Shown here: positions 37,820 through 45,318 of the stretch, piece by piece
How the letters are laid out: each line of letters begins with the position of its first letter
Position numbering within the stretch: position 1 is the first letter of the stretch
Origin: Chromobacterium haemolyticum DSM 19808
GTDB taxonomy: Bacteria > Pseudomonadota > Gammaproteobacteria > Burkholderiales > Chromobacteriaceae
DNA: 64,000 nucleotides
Direction of reading: 5' to 3'
NCBI RefSeq assembly: GCF_000711885.1
Contig: NZ_JONK01000001.1
Location: 124,001 to 188,000 of the forward strand
Translations under genes and position numbers: made by a program
Notes under the pieces: model-generated
What the model saw: the letters and a program-made list of their open reading frames with translations, nothing else
What the model was told of the DNA's origin: nothing
Database searches by the model: none

Positions 37820-38164
37820 ATGTTTTCGCGAAAGGTGATGCTGGCGGTTTTGGGCGCGCTGACGCCGTTTGCCGCAATGGCGGCGGATATTTATATCGGC
37901 ATGTTGAGCATGAACGAGGGGGCCATGCGCTTGACTCGCTGCAGCATCGGCAAGCCTGTCTATCTGCTGCTGAGCCGGGAAGGCCGGCCGTTGACGGAAT
38001 GGCCGGGCGTGTCGCCGCAGGCGCTGGACGACAGGGCCAGAACCTCGGCCCGGATCTTGGGCGAGTTTGAGGAACGGGACGGCAAGCCGGCCTTGAGGGT
38101 GGAGGAAATCGAGGCGATCCGTTCTGGCGAGTCCTGCCATCTGGACGATTGGTTGGACCAGTAA
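37820..38164 (+). CDS. Exported hypothetical protein
   Basis: A 114-aa protein with a signal peptide (residues 1-22, basic start FSRKV, cleavage after AMA). The mature part of about 92 residues (ADIYIGMLSMNEGAMRLTRCS, later SCHLDDWLD) has two cysteines that may form a disulphide, consistent with a periplasmic domain. I recognise no family. AAGGAGACAAGC lies just before the ATG and gives a good ribosome-binding site. Confidence 0.72.
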   Translation: MFSRKVMLAVLGALTPFAAMAADIYIGMLSMNEGAMRLTRCSIGKPVYLLLSREGRPLTEWPGVSPQALDDRARTSARILGEFEERDGKPALRVEEIEAIRSGESCHLDDWLDQ

Positions 38165-38313
38165 GCCGCGCCAGAGGCGGAGCCGCGGTGATGTTGAGCA
38201 AAGGCCAGGCGGCGCTGTCGCTGTTTGCCTTGCTGAGCACGGGCTGATCGTAGAGTGCGGGCTTTCCGCATCGGGGCTCGGTCTGGTGCGCGCTTCAGAA
38301 CAGGGGGGATGGT

Positions 38314-38832
38314 TTGCAAGACGCTAATGAGCGGGACCAAGGCCGGGAGGCCGCCGGCGCGCGTTTGCTGGTGCGCCCGGCGGTGGATGTGAGCACCTTG
38401 CTGCCGGGTTTGTTGCTGAAGAACAGCCCGCTGTTATTGATGGGTTTTTTTCTGTTGTTCATCGCCAGTGGCGAAAGCGACGGCAGGGAGACTCCCGGTT
38501 ATGTGATGGCCGCCGGCATCTTGTTGTTGGTGGGCTGGCGGGCGGTGGCCGAGGCCTGGCATTCGATGCCGGTGGAGCAGGTGGACGGGGTGATGCTATT
38601 GGGCGACGAGTGGGTATTGACCCGGCAGGCGCCCAGCGCGGTGGTGGTGCGTCATTTGTGGAAAGCGCACTGGATGACGTTATTGCGCTGCGGCTCCAAG
38701 GATATCCCGGTGCGCTACCACCGGCTGGCTGCGGCGGACAAGCAACATGCGTTGGAACTGGCCCGCCGCTTCGGCGTCAAGGTGTGGACCAAGAGCGCGT
38801 GGGAAAAGCCCAAGCGGGTGTATTGGCGTTGA
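38314..38832 (+). CDS. Hypothetical protein with two membrane helices
   Basis: A 172-aa frame whose best start is a TTG at 38314, with CAGGGGGGA about 6 nt upstream; no in-frame ATG occurs early. Two hydrophobic helices (about residues 37-52 and 63-79) form a membrane hairpin. A basic soluble domain of about 90 residues follows (VVVRHLWKAHWMTLLRCGSKDIPVRYHRLAAADKQHALELARRFG). No family is recognised. The protein-like composition to its end supports a real gene; the start is uncertain. Confidence 0.6.
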   Translation: MQDANERDQGREAAGARLLVRPAVDVSTLLPGLLLKNSPLLLMGFFLLFIASGESDGRETPGYVMAAGILLLVGWRAVAEAWHSMPVEQVDGVMLLGDEWVLTRQAPSAVVVRHLWKAHWMTLLRCGSKDIPVRYHRLAAADKQHALELARRFGVKVWTKSAWEKPKRVYWR

Positions 38833-38839
38833 GAGCCTG

Positions 38840-39190
38840 TTCTCCATCCGCTCGCGCAGAGAGGGAGAGGCGCTGATCAAGGCCGGCGAGGCCTTGCCTT
38901 GCAGCGAGCAGGAGACGACGGCGCGTTTCAGTTCCGGGTCCAGTTTGATTTGCAGTTCCCGCATGGTGCGGGTGGCGCCGATGACGCTTCCGAACACCGG
39001 CGCGGCCGGCCGCCCTTGCCCATCCAGGGCCAGGCTTTCGCTGTGGATGTCGTGGCCGGAGCCGGCGTTGTGCTGTGGGCCGCGCTTTCGAGCAGGACCA
39101 GCAGCTTGTCCATTGTGGCCTGTCGGCCCGTCTTCAGGGTGAATCCCCAGCTGTAATATGCGCCCAGCCTGCCCAGGTTTTTCCAACGGA
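38840..39190 (-). pseudogene. Frameshifted remnant of a hypothetical gene
   Basis: On the minus strand one frame reads LGAYYSWGFTLKTGRQATM and then DKLLVLLESAAH. Near 39070-39090 the protein-like reading moves to another frame, SESLALDGQGRPAAPVFGS, then ATRTMRELQIKLDPELKRAVVSC and PSLRERMENRL. Together these suggest a single protein of about 110 aa broken by a frameshift and lacking a clear start. No family is recognised, so this could be chance. Confidence 0.3.
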
Positions 39191-39236
39191 CATTGAAGGA
39201 TTGCAGCTATAGGTCGGCGACGCGCAGCGTCCGCGT

Positions 39237-39318
39237 CAGCGGAATGTCCGTGTGGTACATGAGCATTTCGAAGCCATTTTCAACGCGGCATCGCCGACGC
39301 GCAGCAGATCGTGAACAG
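39237..39318 (+). repeat. Copy of the dispersed element, right end intact
   Basis: The segment TTTTCAACGCGGCATCGCCG and the following ACGCGCAGCAG match 23124-23154 with a single difference. It ends in AGATCGTGAACAG (39306-39318), a one-mismatch version of the terminal repeat. The left part, GCGGAATG ... GGTACATGAGCATTTCGAA, links it to the copies at 958 and 35149. It therefore joins the two halves of the element family. Confidence 0.7.
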
Positions 39319-39455
39319 GTGTGAAGGCTTTCCCCTCCGCCCCGCCAGCGGCAGGGGCGGCCGCGTCCGGCATTTCCCAAGAAAAAACAGGAACTGGTAT
39401 GATCCGGGCCGCTGGGGCTTTAGTCGTGCCGGCTGGAAAAATATTGGGAATCAAA

Positions 39456-39947
39456 ATGTTGAGAGTTATTGCGTTTGTTTTGGCCTTGTTCGTTTCCTCT
39501 GCCCATGCCTCAAGCTGGGATTTCACTTATTTCAATCCCGATCAGGGCGCTTTGTTCATCGACAGCGACAGCATTGCCGAAACGCCCGAAGGCACGGTCA
39601 AGTTCTGGGCTTTGTGCGCGCCTCGTTTCGAGCGCGGCAAGCCGGTGGAGGCTTACGCTTATCGGCAGTCGCTGTACGAGGTGCATTGCAAGCAGCGCTT
39701 GCTGGCGATGCCGCTGACGGTGCGGTTCGACGTGGACGGCGCCTCAAGCGAGCAGGTGTTCGAGGAGGCGCAGATGGAGGATATCCAGCCCGATACGCAG
39801 GAAGATTTCCTGTGGACCTATATCTGCAAGCCGCAGCAGCGCCCGGAGATGGCGGTGGCGATGCGGCAGGGAATACAGATTTTTCTGCTGGAACAGCGGC
39901 GCTATGTCCGCGAGCTACTGGCGTTTCAGCATGGCAAGGGCCGTTGA
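39456..39947 (+). CDS. Exported protein, surface-adhesin-E-like
   Basis: A 163-aa protein starting at the ATG at 39456, which gives a clean signal peptide (residues 1-18, ending SAHA); the longer frame would run out of the repeat element. The mature part has SSWDFTYFNPDQGALFIDSDSIAETPEGTVKFWAL, a pattern (aromatic, Asp-x-x-Ser-Ile, then a Trp after Gly) shared with surface-adhesin protein E-like and similar small beta proteins of Neisseriales, from memory. Two cysteines (VHCKQ and YICKPQ) could form a disulphide in the periplasm. An adhesin role is not shown. Confidence 0.65.
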   Translation: MLRVIAFVLALFVSSAHASSWDFTYFNPDQGALFIDSDSIAETPEGTVKFWALCAPRFERGKPVEAYAYRQSLYEVHCKQRLLAMPLTVRFDVDGASSEQVFEEAQMEDIQPDTQEDFLWTYICKPQQRPEMAVAMRQGIQIFLLEQRRYVRELLAFQHGKGR

Positions 39948-40059
39948 ACGGCGTGTTTCATGGCGCTAAAGCCTTTGGCATGATCGTTTTGCGCAAGATC
40001 ATGCCATTGATGTTTGGCACTCTGTGCGTCACTGAATCACGCACAGGAAATCACACGCC

Positions 40060-41193
40060 ATGAGAGTCGCTCCCCCCGGTAAATTGCTAGTGCCCAGAAA
40101 CTGCGCCCAGCGTGAAGAGCTAAGGCTTGCCGAGGCCTCCAACTTGATCAAGCAGCTGCGGCAATGGCGGCATGATGCCGCCCCGCTGTCACGGGTGGAT
40201 TCGGTGGATTCGGGCGGTGTCGACAAGAAGGCCTTGTTCGCGTTGGCGCTGAAGAGTCAGCTGGAACAGAACAAGGCGGTGTCGGGCAAGACGCCGGTGA
40301 GCGCAGCCGGAGAAGGCAAGCACCTGGATCATATCCAGCGGCTGGTGGTGATAGGCGACAGCCTGTCTGATTCCGAAGGCCGCATGCTCAGCAAGAGCCT
40401 GGGGGTGATGCCCTCATCGCGTCAGTATTACGAAGGGCGTTTCACCAATGGCTTCGCCTGGCCGGACTTCCTGGCCTCCAAGGCCTACCTGGGCAAACCG
40501 CTGGTGAACTACGCCGAAGGCGGCGCGGTAGCCGGCAAATACTCCAAGTGGAACCCGGTTTTCATGTTCATTTCCCATATGGAGCGCCAGATCAACAAGC
40601 ATGACTTCCAGCAGGGCGATATGGCGGTGCTGGCGTTGGGCTCCAACGACTATATGACCTTCGGCAAGACCGATGTGGGCAAGGTGATCCGGACGTATAA
40701 GCAGCAAGTGGACAAGCTGCTGGCCAAGGGGGTGAAGGACATTCTGGTGGTGGGCGCGCCGGACTTGTCGAAAACCGTGAACGCACGCAAGCAGCCGTCA
40801 GAGGAGGCCGCCAAGTTGAAGTTATTGTCGCAGGAGCACAACCGGCTGCTGGGCAAGGCGGTGGACACGCTACAGGCAAGCAGCAAAAGTGACGGGGTGA
40901 CCATCCGTTTCTTCGACATCAGCGCCAAACTGAATGACCTGATGGAGCTGGCGGAACAGGTGGAGTACGACACAATGCATAATAAGCACGAGGGCTATAT
41001 CGACCTGCCGCGCGTGTTCGGTTTCGCCGGGGACACACGGCCGCTGGACAGCTCGCACCGCCACCTGTTCCACGACGAGGTGCACCCCAGTCAGGAGGTG
41101 CACCAGATCCTGGCCGCGCAAATGACGGACTTTATCCGCGAGCAATACGGCAGGCCGGCCAAGCTTCAGGACGCGGCCAGGTCCGCTAAATAG
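40060..41193 (+). CDS. GDSL-family acyltransferase/lipase, SseJ-like candidate T3SS effector
   Basis: A 377-aa protein without signal peptide or membrane helices. The N-terminal 90 residues are polar and poorly ordered. Block I is VVIGDSLSDSEGRM with nucleophile Ser101. QYYEGRFTNGFAWPDFLASK, NYAEGG (Gly of the oxyanion hole), ALGSNDYMT (Asn196) and DEVHPS (Asp339, His342) complete the SGNH triad and blocks. Length and this wording agree with Salmonella SseJ, a translocated glycerophospholipid:cholesterol acyltransferase, more than with secreted esterases, by memory of that protein. Chromobacterium encodes type III systems, so delivery into host cells is plausible, but no chaperone or secretion gene is adjacent. 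Its 3' end overlaps the convergent DyP gene by 28 bp. Confidence 0.8.
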   Translation: MRVAPPGKLLVPRNCAQREELRLAEASNLIKQLRQWRHDAAPLSRVDSVDSGGVDKKALFALALKSQLEQNKAVSGKTPVSAAGEGKHLDHIQRLVVIGDSLSDSEGRMLSKSLGVMPSSRQYYEGRFTNGFAWPDFLASKAYLGKPLVNYAEGGAVAGKYSKWNPVFMFISHMERQINKHDFQQGDMAVLALGSNDYMTFGKTDVGKVIRTYKQQVDKLLAKGVKDILVVGAPDLSKTVNARKQPSEEAAKLKLLSQEHNRLLGKAVDTLQASSKSDGVTIRFFDISAKLNDLMELAEQVEYDTMHNKHEGYIDLPRVFGFAGDTRPLDSSHRHLFHDEVHPSQEVHQILAAQMTDFIREQYGRPAKLQDAARSAK

Positions 41194-42587
41194 CGCAGGC
41201 CGCCGATGCCGGGGAAGAAGCAATATGCGCCGCCGCGAGTGGTGACCATCCGCGAGAAGCCCTTCAGCACGGTGTTGTTCTTGCCCATGCGGCCGGGCGC
41301 GGCCAGCGTGAAGCTGCTGTCCGCAGTGTTGTTGACGCCTAGGAACACATCTTCCCCGCTGATATTGAACACCGCGTTGCCGGCGTCAGGGTTGCCCGGT
41401 TCGGTTGCGGACTTGACGAAGTCGCTGAGCAGATTCCACTGGCTGCTGAGAAATTCGAACTGATTCCTCAGGCTGGCGTTGATTAAGTAGCCGATCAGCC
41501 CGCGCGCCGCCTGGGTGGGGCGGAGCGGGTCGTAAGCCGGGCCGTAAGGCATGGCCCTACGCACGATGCGGTGATGCGCGCTGTCTGTGCCCACCACCGC
41601 GCCGTTGCGAGGGTTGTTGCGGCGGATATGCGAGCCTATCGGGCATTTAAGGCCCAGGGTGTCGTCCTGGGACGGTTGGCTGTTGACGTAGTTGAAGTCG
41701 TTTAATTGGTCGGCGGGCAAGGTGGCGCCGGCCTCGTCCGGCCGCAGCGTCAGCGGGTTGCCGTTGCGCCAGCGTCCACAGACCTTGGCCGCCAGCAGCT
41801 CGGGGTCTATGCCTGCCTTGGCCGCGTACTCGTTCAGAAACGCGTCGAAGCCGGCCACGTCCTGTTCCAGGATGCGGAAGGCGGCGTAGCTGCCGTTGCG
41901 GCTGAGCTGTTCGGGCTTGACCGAGTACACGCCGCCGCTTTGGTTGAGGTAGCCCAGCAGAAACTCCCCGGTGGCGACGACCTCCTGATCATCCGGCGCT
42001 TGGCGTTTGCGCGCCGGCGCGCCGGCGATGGTGGGCTGGGCAATGCTGTCGCGATAGCCGAAGTGCACCTGGTTGTCCGGCAGCGCTTGCGCGTCGTGAG
42101 CGGACAGCTCGCTGAAACCGTCGGCGAAGCTCTGGCGCAGGCGCGCGCTGAGGCTTTCCAGCAGCGCCGGGTCCTTGGCCACCCACAGGCTTAGCAAAAC
42201 ATGCACCCGGCCGCCATCGGCCAGGCCTCCTATCCACTGTGCCGGCGCGCTGTCGCCCACATCGCCGACGGCGCTGGCGGAGGCCGCGCTGGTGGCGCCC
42301 AACTGGAAGGCCGGATCGAAGCTGGCCAACTGTTCCGCGTCGACGCCCAGCGCGGCCAGCCCGGGACAGGTGAAGCCGATGTTCAGAAAGCAGCCGGGTT
42401 TTTTCAGCCAGCATTCCGCGGTGGTGACGCGCGGCAGGCCGTCCTGTCCGGTCACGAGTTTGCGGATGAAGCGGCCGGCGGCGGCCGGATCGCGAATGCT
42501 CAGGACGAAGTGCCGTGCCAGGTCCACGCGGTAGCCGCGCAAAATCGTGCCTTGGATATCGTCGTATTGGAGAACGGGGCTGTTCAT
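41166..42587 (-). CDS. DyP-type heme peroxidase
   Basis: A 473-aa dye-decolourising peroxidase-family protein of the longer class. The N-terminal ferredoxin-like half begins LQYDDIQGTILRGYRVDLARHFVLSI. The distal motif appears as HFGYRDSIAQPTI, where the usual GxxDG has become GYRDS; the catalytic Asp is kept. Further family features are DTLGLKCPIGSHIRRNNPRN, HHRIVRRAMPYGPAYD (distal Arg region) and GLIGYLINASLRNQFEFLSSQW. Without a twin-arginine signal it should be cytoplasmic. A 158-aa gene 81 bp upstream on the same strand appears to be its partner. It could use peroxide to oxidise phenolics or dyes; the natural substrate is unknown. Confidence 0.92.
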   Translation of the reverse strand: MNSPVLQYDDIQGTILRGYRVDLARHFVLSIRDPAAAGRFIRKLVTGQDGLPRVTTAECWLKKPGCFLNIGFTCPGLAALGVDAEQLASFDPAFQLGATSAASASAVGDVGDSAPAQWIGGLADGGRVHVLLSLWVAKDPALLESLSARLRQSFADGFSELSAHDAQALPDNQVHFGYRDSIAQPTIAGAPARKRQAPDDQEVVATGEFLLGYLNQSGGVYSVKPEQLSRNGSYAAFRILEQDVAGFDAFLNEYAAKAGIDPELLAAKVCGRWRNGNPLTLRPDEAGATLPADQLNDFNYVNSQPSQDDTLGLKCPIGSHIRRNNPRNGAVVGTDSAHHRIVRRAMPYGPAYDPLRPTQAARGLIGYLINASLRNQFEFLSSQWNLLSDFVKSATEPGNPDAGNAVFNISGEDVFLGVNNTADSSFTLAAPGRMGKNNTVLKGFSRMVTTRGGAYCFFPGIGGLRYLADLAAS

Positions 42588-42668
42588 GGCGGGCCTTTCA
42601 GCAAGGGCGGGCGTGGACCGGGCCGCGCGCGGCGCAAGCGGGGGCCGCCTGCGCCTGGCGAAGGTGGG

Positions 42669-43145
42669 TTATCCGAGCGCGGCGAGTATGGTCTGCACGG
42701 TGTACGGGTAGGCCTGGTACAAACCGTTGTCGTTCTGCGTGCCGTCGCCGTTGTTGGGCGGTTGCTGGGAGGCGTCGTTCTTGGTGACGAAGGCCTGGAA
42801 GGCCGCCACATTATTGGCCACCGGAGTCAGCGCTTTGCCGCCCACCACGAATTGCAGCAAGGCGTCGAAGACGGTGCCCACCTGAGCGACGAAGTCGTTG
42901 ATGTAGGCGTCGAAGTTGCCGTCGTATTCGGTGATCACCGCGATGACGTAGTTGTCGCCGGCTTGGCCGGTGGGCTGCAAATTGGCGGCGGAGCGGTCCA
43001 GCAGCAGGGTGCGCGCGTAATGGACTGTGCCGATGGAGGTCAGCGCCTCATGCAATTTAGGCTGGTATTCCGCCAAGGTGGCGGCGATGGCTTGCAAGCT
43101 GGTGCCGGGGACGACCGGCATCAACAGAGTGAGCGGGCTGGCCAT
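42669..43145 (-). CDS. Hypothetical partner of the DyP peroxidase
   Basis: A 158-aa soluble protein opening SPLTLLMPVVPGTSLQAIAATLAEYQPKLHEAL, then IGTVHYARTLLLD and VIAVITEYDGNFDAYINDFVAQVGTVFDALL. The strand-helix-strand pattern, the His-Tyr-Ala-Arg and the Tyr-Asp-Gly-x-x-x-x-Tyr recall half of a ferredoxin-like (DyP or Dabb-type) domain. I do not recognise a named family, but such frames often precede DyP-type genes. It lies 81 bp before the peroxidase gene and is likely cotranscribed, perhaps forming a heterodimer or handling heme. Confidence 0.68.
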   Translation of the reverse strand: MASPLTLLMPVVPGTSLQAIAATLAEYQPKLHEALTSIGTVHYARTLLLDRSAANLQPTGQAGDNYVIAVITEYDGNFDAYINDFVAQVGTVFDALLQFVVGGKALTPVANNVAAFQAFVTKNDASQQPPNNGDGTQNDNGLYQAYPYTVQTILAALG

Positions 43146-43305
43146 GGGCTTCTCCCTAAGGGGTTTGGGAATTGAAGCCTAGCAGCGCGACTTTGACTGT
43201 CAATGTGATTTTATTCGTTTTGCAAGTCAAATGCCTTGGCTTAGGTATTCGTACTAAGGATTTGCCCGGTGGCCGCGCCCGACGCGAACGGAGGCGGCCG
43301 GGCGC

Positions 43306-44247
43306 TCATTTTCGATTGGTCAAGGACACGCCCGCCGCCGCCAGCGCGCCGCCCGCCAGCATGGACGCCAAGATGGGTTCCCCCAGCAGCCCCGCGGACA
43401 AGATCACGCCGAAGGCGGGTACCAGATTAGTGAACACGGCGGCGCGCGACGGGCCGATTTCCCGGATGCCCTGGTAATACCAGATGAAACCCACCACGGT
43501 GCCTATGGCGCCCAAGTAGAGCATGGACAGCCAGATCCGCCATCCAAAGGAAGCCCACGGAACGGAGCCGATTTCGCCGGCCGCGCCCAGGGACAGGAAG
43601 GCCAGCCCCCACAGGGTGGCGTAGGTGGTGGCCGCTATCGGGCTCAGGGTTTCCATCGCTTTGCGCGAACCCAGCGTGTAGGCCGCCCAGCTCAGCACCG
43701 CCAGGCTCATCAGGGCCTCCCCGGCGCCGAAGGACTGGCTGAAATCGTGGACTGTGCCGGCAAGATCGCCGCGGGTGATGACCACCATGGCGCCGAGCAA
43801 GGCCACGCCGATGCCGGCCCAGCGGCGCAGACCCAGACGCTCCCGGAAAATCAGGCTGGCGGCCAGCGCGGTCATGATGGGATTGAGGCTGACGAACAAG
43901 GCGGTGCGGCCGGCGGGTATGCGCGCCAGCGCGCCGAAGAAACAGGCGTTGTAGAGAAAAATGCCGGTGAAGCCCAGAAACGCGGTGACGGCGATCTGAG
44001 AGCGATTGAGCCGCGGCAGCCCGCCCTCCAGCCTGTAAGCCACCAGTACCAGCAGCAGAGCGGCCACCAGGAAGCGGCCGAAGGCGGCGGTCATCAAGGG
44101 CATGGACTGCGCCAGCACTCTGCCGGCGATGAAGGTGCCGCCCCAGAACAGCGCGGTCAGCGCCAGTTTGAAAGTCAGGGCCGGTCTGAGAGCGGCGTGC
44201 CCGCGCGCCGGCTGCGCGGCGATGGCGATGGAGCTTGGGTGGGTCAT
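43306..44247 (-). CDS. EamA/DMT-family exporter
   Basis: A 313-aa inner-membrane protein with ten predicted helices in two EamA repeats. Repeat 1 opens LTFKLALTALFWGGTFIAGRVLAQ and ends ARIPAGRTALFVSLNPIMTALAASLIFRERLGLRRWAGIGVALLGAMVV. Repeat 2 ends EIGPSRAAVFTNLVPAFGVILSAGLLGEPILASMLAGGALAAAGV; these closing motifs define the family. Members export amino acids, nucleobases or other metabolites. A divergent LysR gene starts 115 bp away, the usual arrangement for a regulated efflux gene. The substrate is unknown. Confidence 0.93.
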   Translation of the reverse strand: MTHPSSIAIAAQPARGHAALRPALTFKLALTALFWGGTFIAGRVLAQSMPLMTAAFGRFLVAALLLVLVAYRLEGGLPRLNRSQIAVTAFLGFTGIFLYNACFFGALARIPAGRTALFVSLNPIMTALAASLIFRERLGLRRWAGIGVALLGAMVVITRGDLAGTVHDFSQSFGAGEALMSLAVLSWAAYTLGSRKAMETLSPIAATTYATLWGLAFLSLGAAGEIGSVPWASFGWRIWLSMLYLGAIGTVVGFIWYYQGIREIGPSRAAVFTNLVPAFGVILSAGLLGEPILASMLAGGALAAAGVSLTNRK

Positions 44248-44361
44248 GGTGGGCGCCGGGCAAGACGTCCGGCCTCCTGATGCTATTTGGGTGCGTATAT
44301 ACTATTGATTGTTTCAATTCATGGAAAAATGAGCTTTTGCTCATGGGTGGGCGAGACGGTC

Positions 44362-45270
44362 ATGACCTTTACGCAGTTGGAAATTTTTGCGCTGGTGGCG
44401 GAGCTGGGCGGCTTTACCGCGGCGGCGGACAAATTGGGCATTAGCCAATCGGCGGTATCGCACGCGATCAAGCAGTTGGAGAAGGAATGGGGGTTGACGC
44501 TGCTGACGCGCGGCCAGGCCGGCATAGAAGCCACCGAGGCCGGAAACAGCCTGTTGTTGCGCGTGCGCGAGCTGCTGGGCGTGGCCGAGGCGATCCGCCA
44601 GGAAGCGTCGGCGGCGCGTGGCTTGAACCGCGGCGTGCTGCGCATCGGCTCCTTCGGCACGACATCGTCGCTGTTGTTGTTGCCGCGCATTCTCGAACAG
44701 TTCCGCGCCGCCTATCCGGAAATCGACGTGTTCGTGGAAGAGGGCGAGGACGACGAAGTGGCGCAGTGGGTTAGCGAGCGCCGGGTGGACGTGGGCTTCG
44801 TGGTGCTGCCGGACGAGCGCTTTGACACCTTGCCGCTGGTGGAGGACCAGTTCGTGGCCCTGATTCCGGCAGACCATCCGCTGGCCGGCCAGCCGGCGGT
44901 GGAGCTGGCGGATTTGTGCGACATGCCTTTCATCATGACCTTGGCGGGCAATACCACGCTGATTGAGAGACTGTTTGAAAACGCCGGCTTGCGGCCCATG
45001 GTCAAGCATCGCTACGCCCAGATCATCACCATCGTCAAAATGGTGGAAAACGGGGCGGGTGTGTCCATCGTCGCCGATCTCGCGGTGCCAGCGCCCTTGC
45101 TGGCGTTGTGTCCCGGAGTGGTGAAAAAGCCGCTGGCGCCGAAGGTCAAGCGCGCGGTGGGTCTGGCGGTGCCCAGCCGTAAGCACGTCAGCCCGGCGGT
45201 GGCGGCTTTTCTGCATACTTCCAAAACCATGGCCAAGAGCCTGCGCGACGGCTCGCTGGGCGGTTTGTGA
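44362..45270 (+). CDS. LysR-family transcriptional regulator
   Basis: A 302-aa regulator starting at the ATG at 44362. The N-terminal winged helix-turn-helix is FTQLEIFALVAELGGFTAAADKLGISQSAVSHAIKQLEKEWGLTLLTR, the classic LysR pattern, and a LysR_substrate effector domain follows from about residue 90 (GVLRIGSFGTTSSLLLLPRIL, then VDVGFVVLPDERFDTLPLVED). It is divergent from the EamA exporter with a 115-bp shared region, so it probably controls that gene in response to the exported compound. Confidence 0.94.
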   Translation: MTFTQLEIFALVAELGGFTAAADKLGISQSAVSHAIKQLEKEWGLTLLTRGQAGIEATEAGNSLLLRVRELLGVAEAIRQEASAARGLNRGVLRIGSFGTTSSLLLLPRILEQFRAAYPEIDVFVEEGEDDEVAQWVSERRVDVGFVVLPDERFDTLPLVEDQFVALIPADHPLAGQPAVELADLCDMPFIMTLAGNTTLIERLFENAGLRPMVKHRYAQIITIVKMVENGAGVSIVADLAVPAPLLALCPGVVKKPLAPKVKRAVGLAVPSRKHVSPAVAAFLHTSKTMAKSLRDGSLGGL

Positions 45271-45318
45271 GCTGGTGCCAGGCGGGAAGACCGCGCAGTG
45301 GCGGCGGAATGCCGGCGG

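Noticed and set aside
38190-38246. 18-codon plus-strand frame (MLSKGQAALSLFALLSTG)
   Set aside because: It could be a leader peptide, but it has only a weak ribosome-binding site and no link to the next gene.
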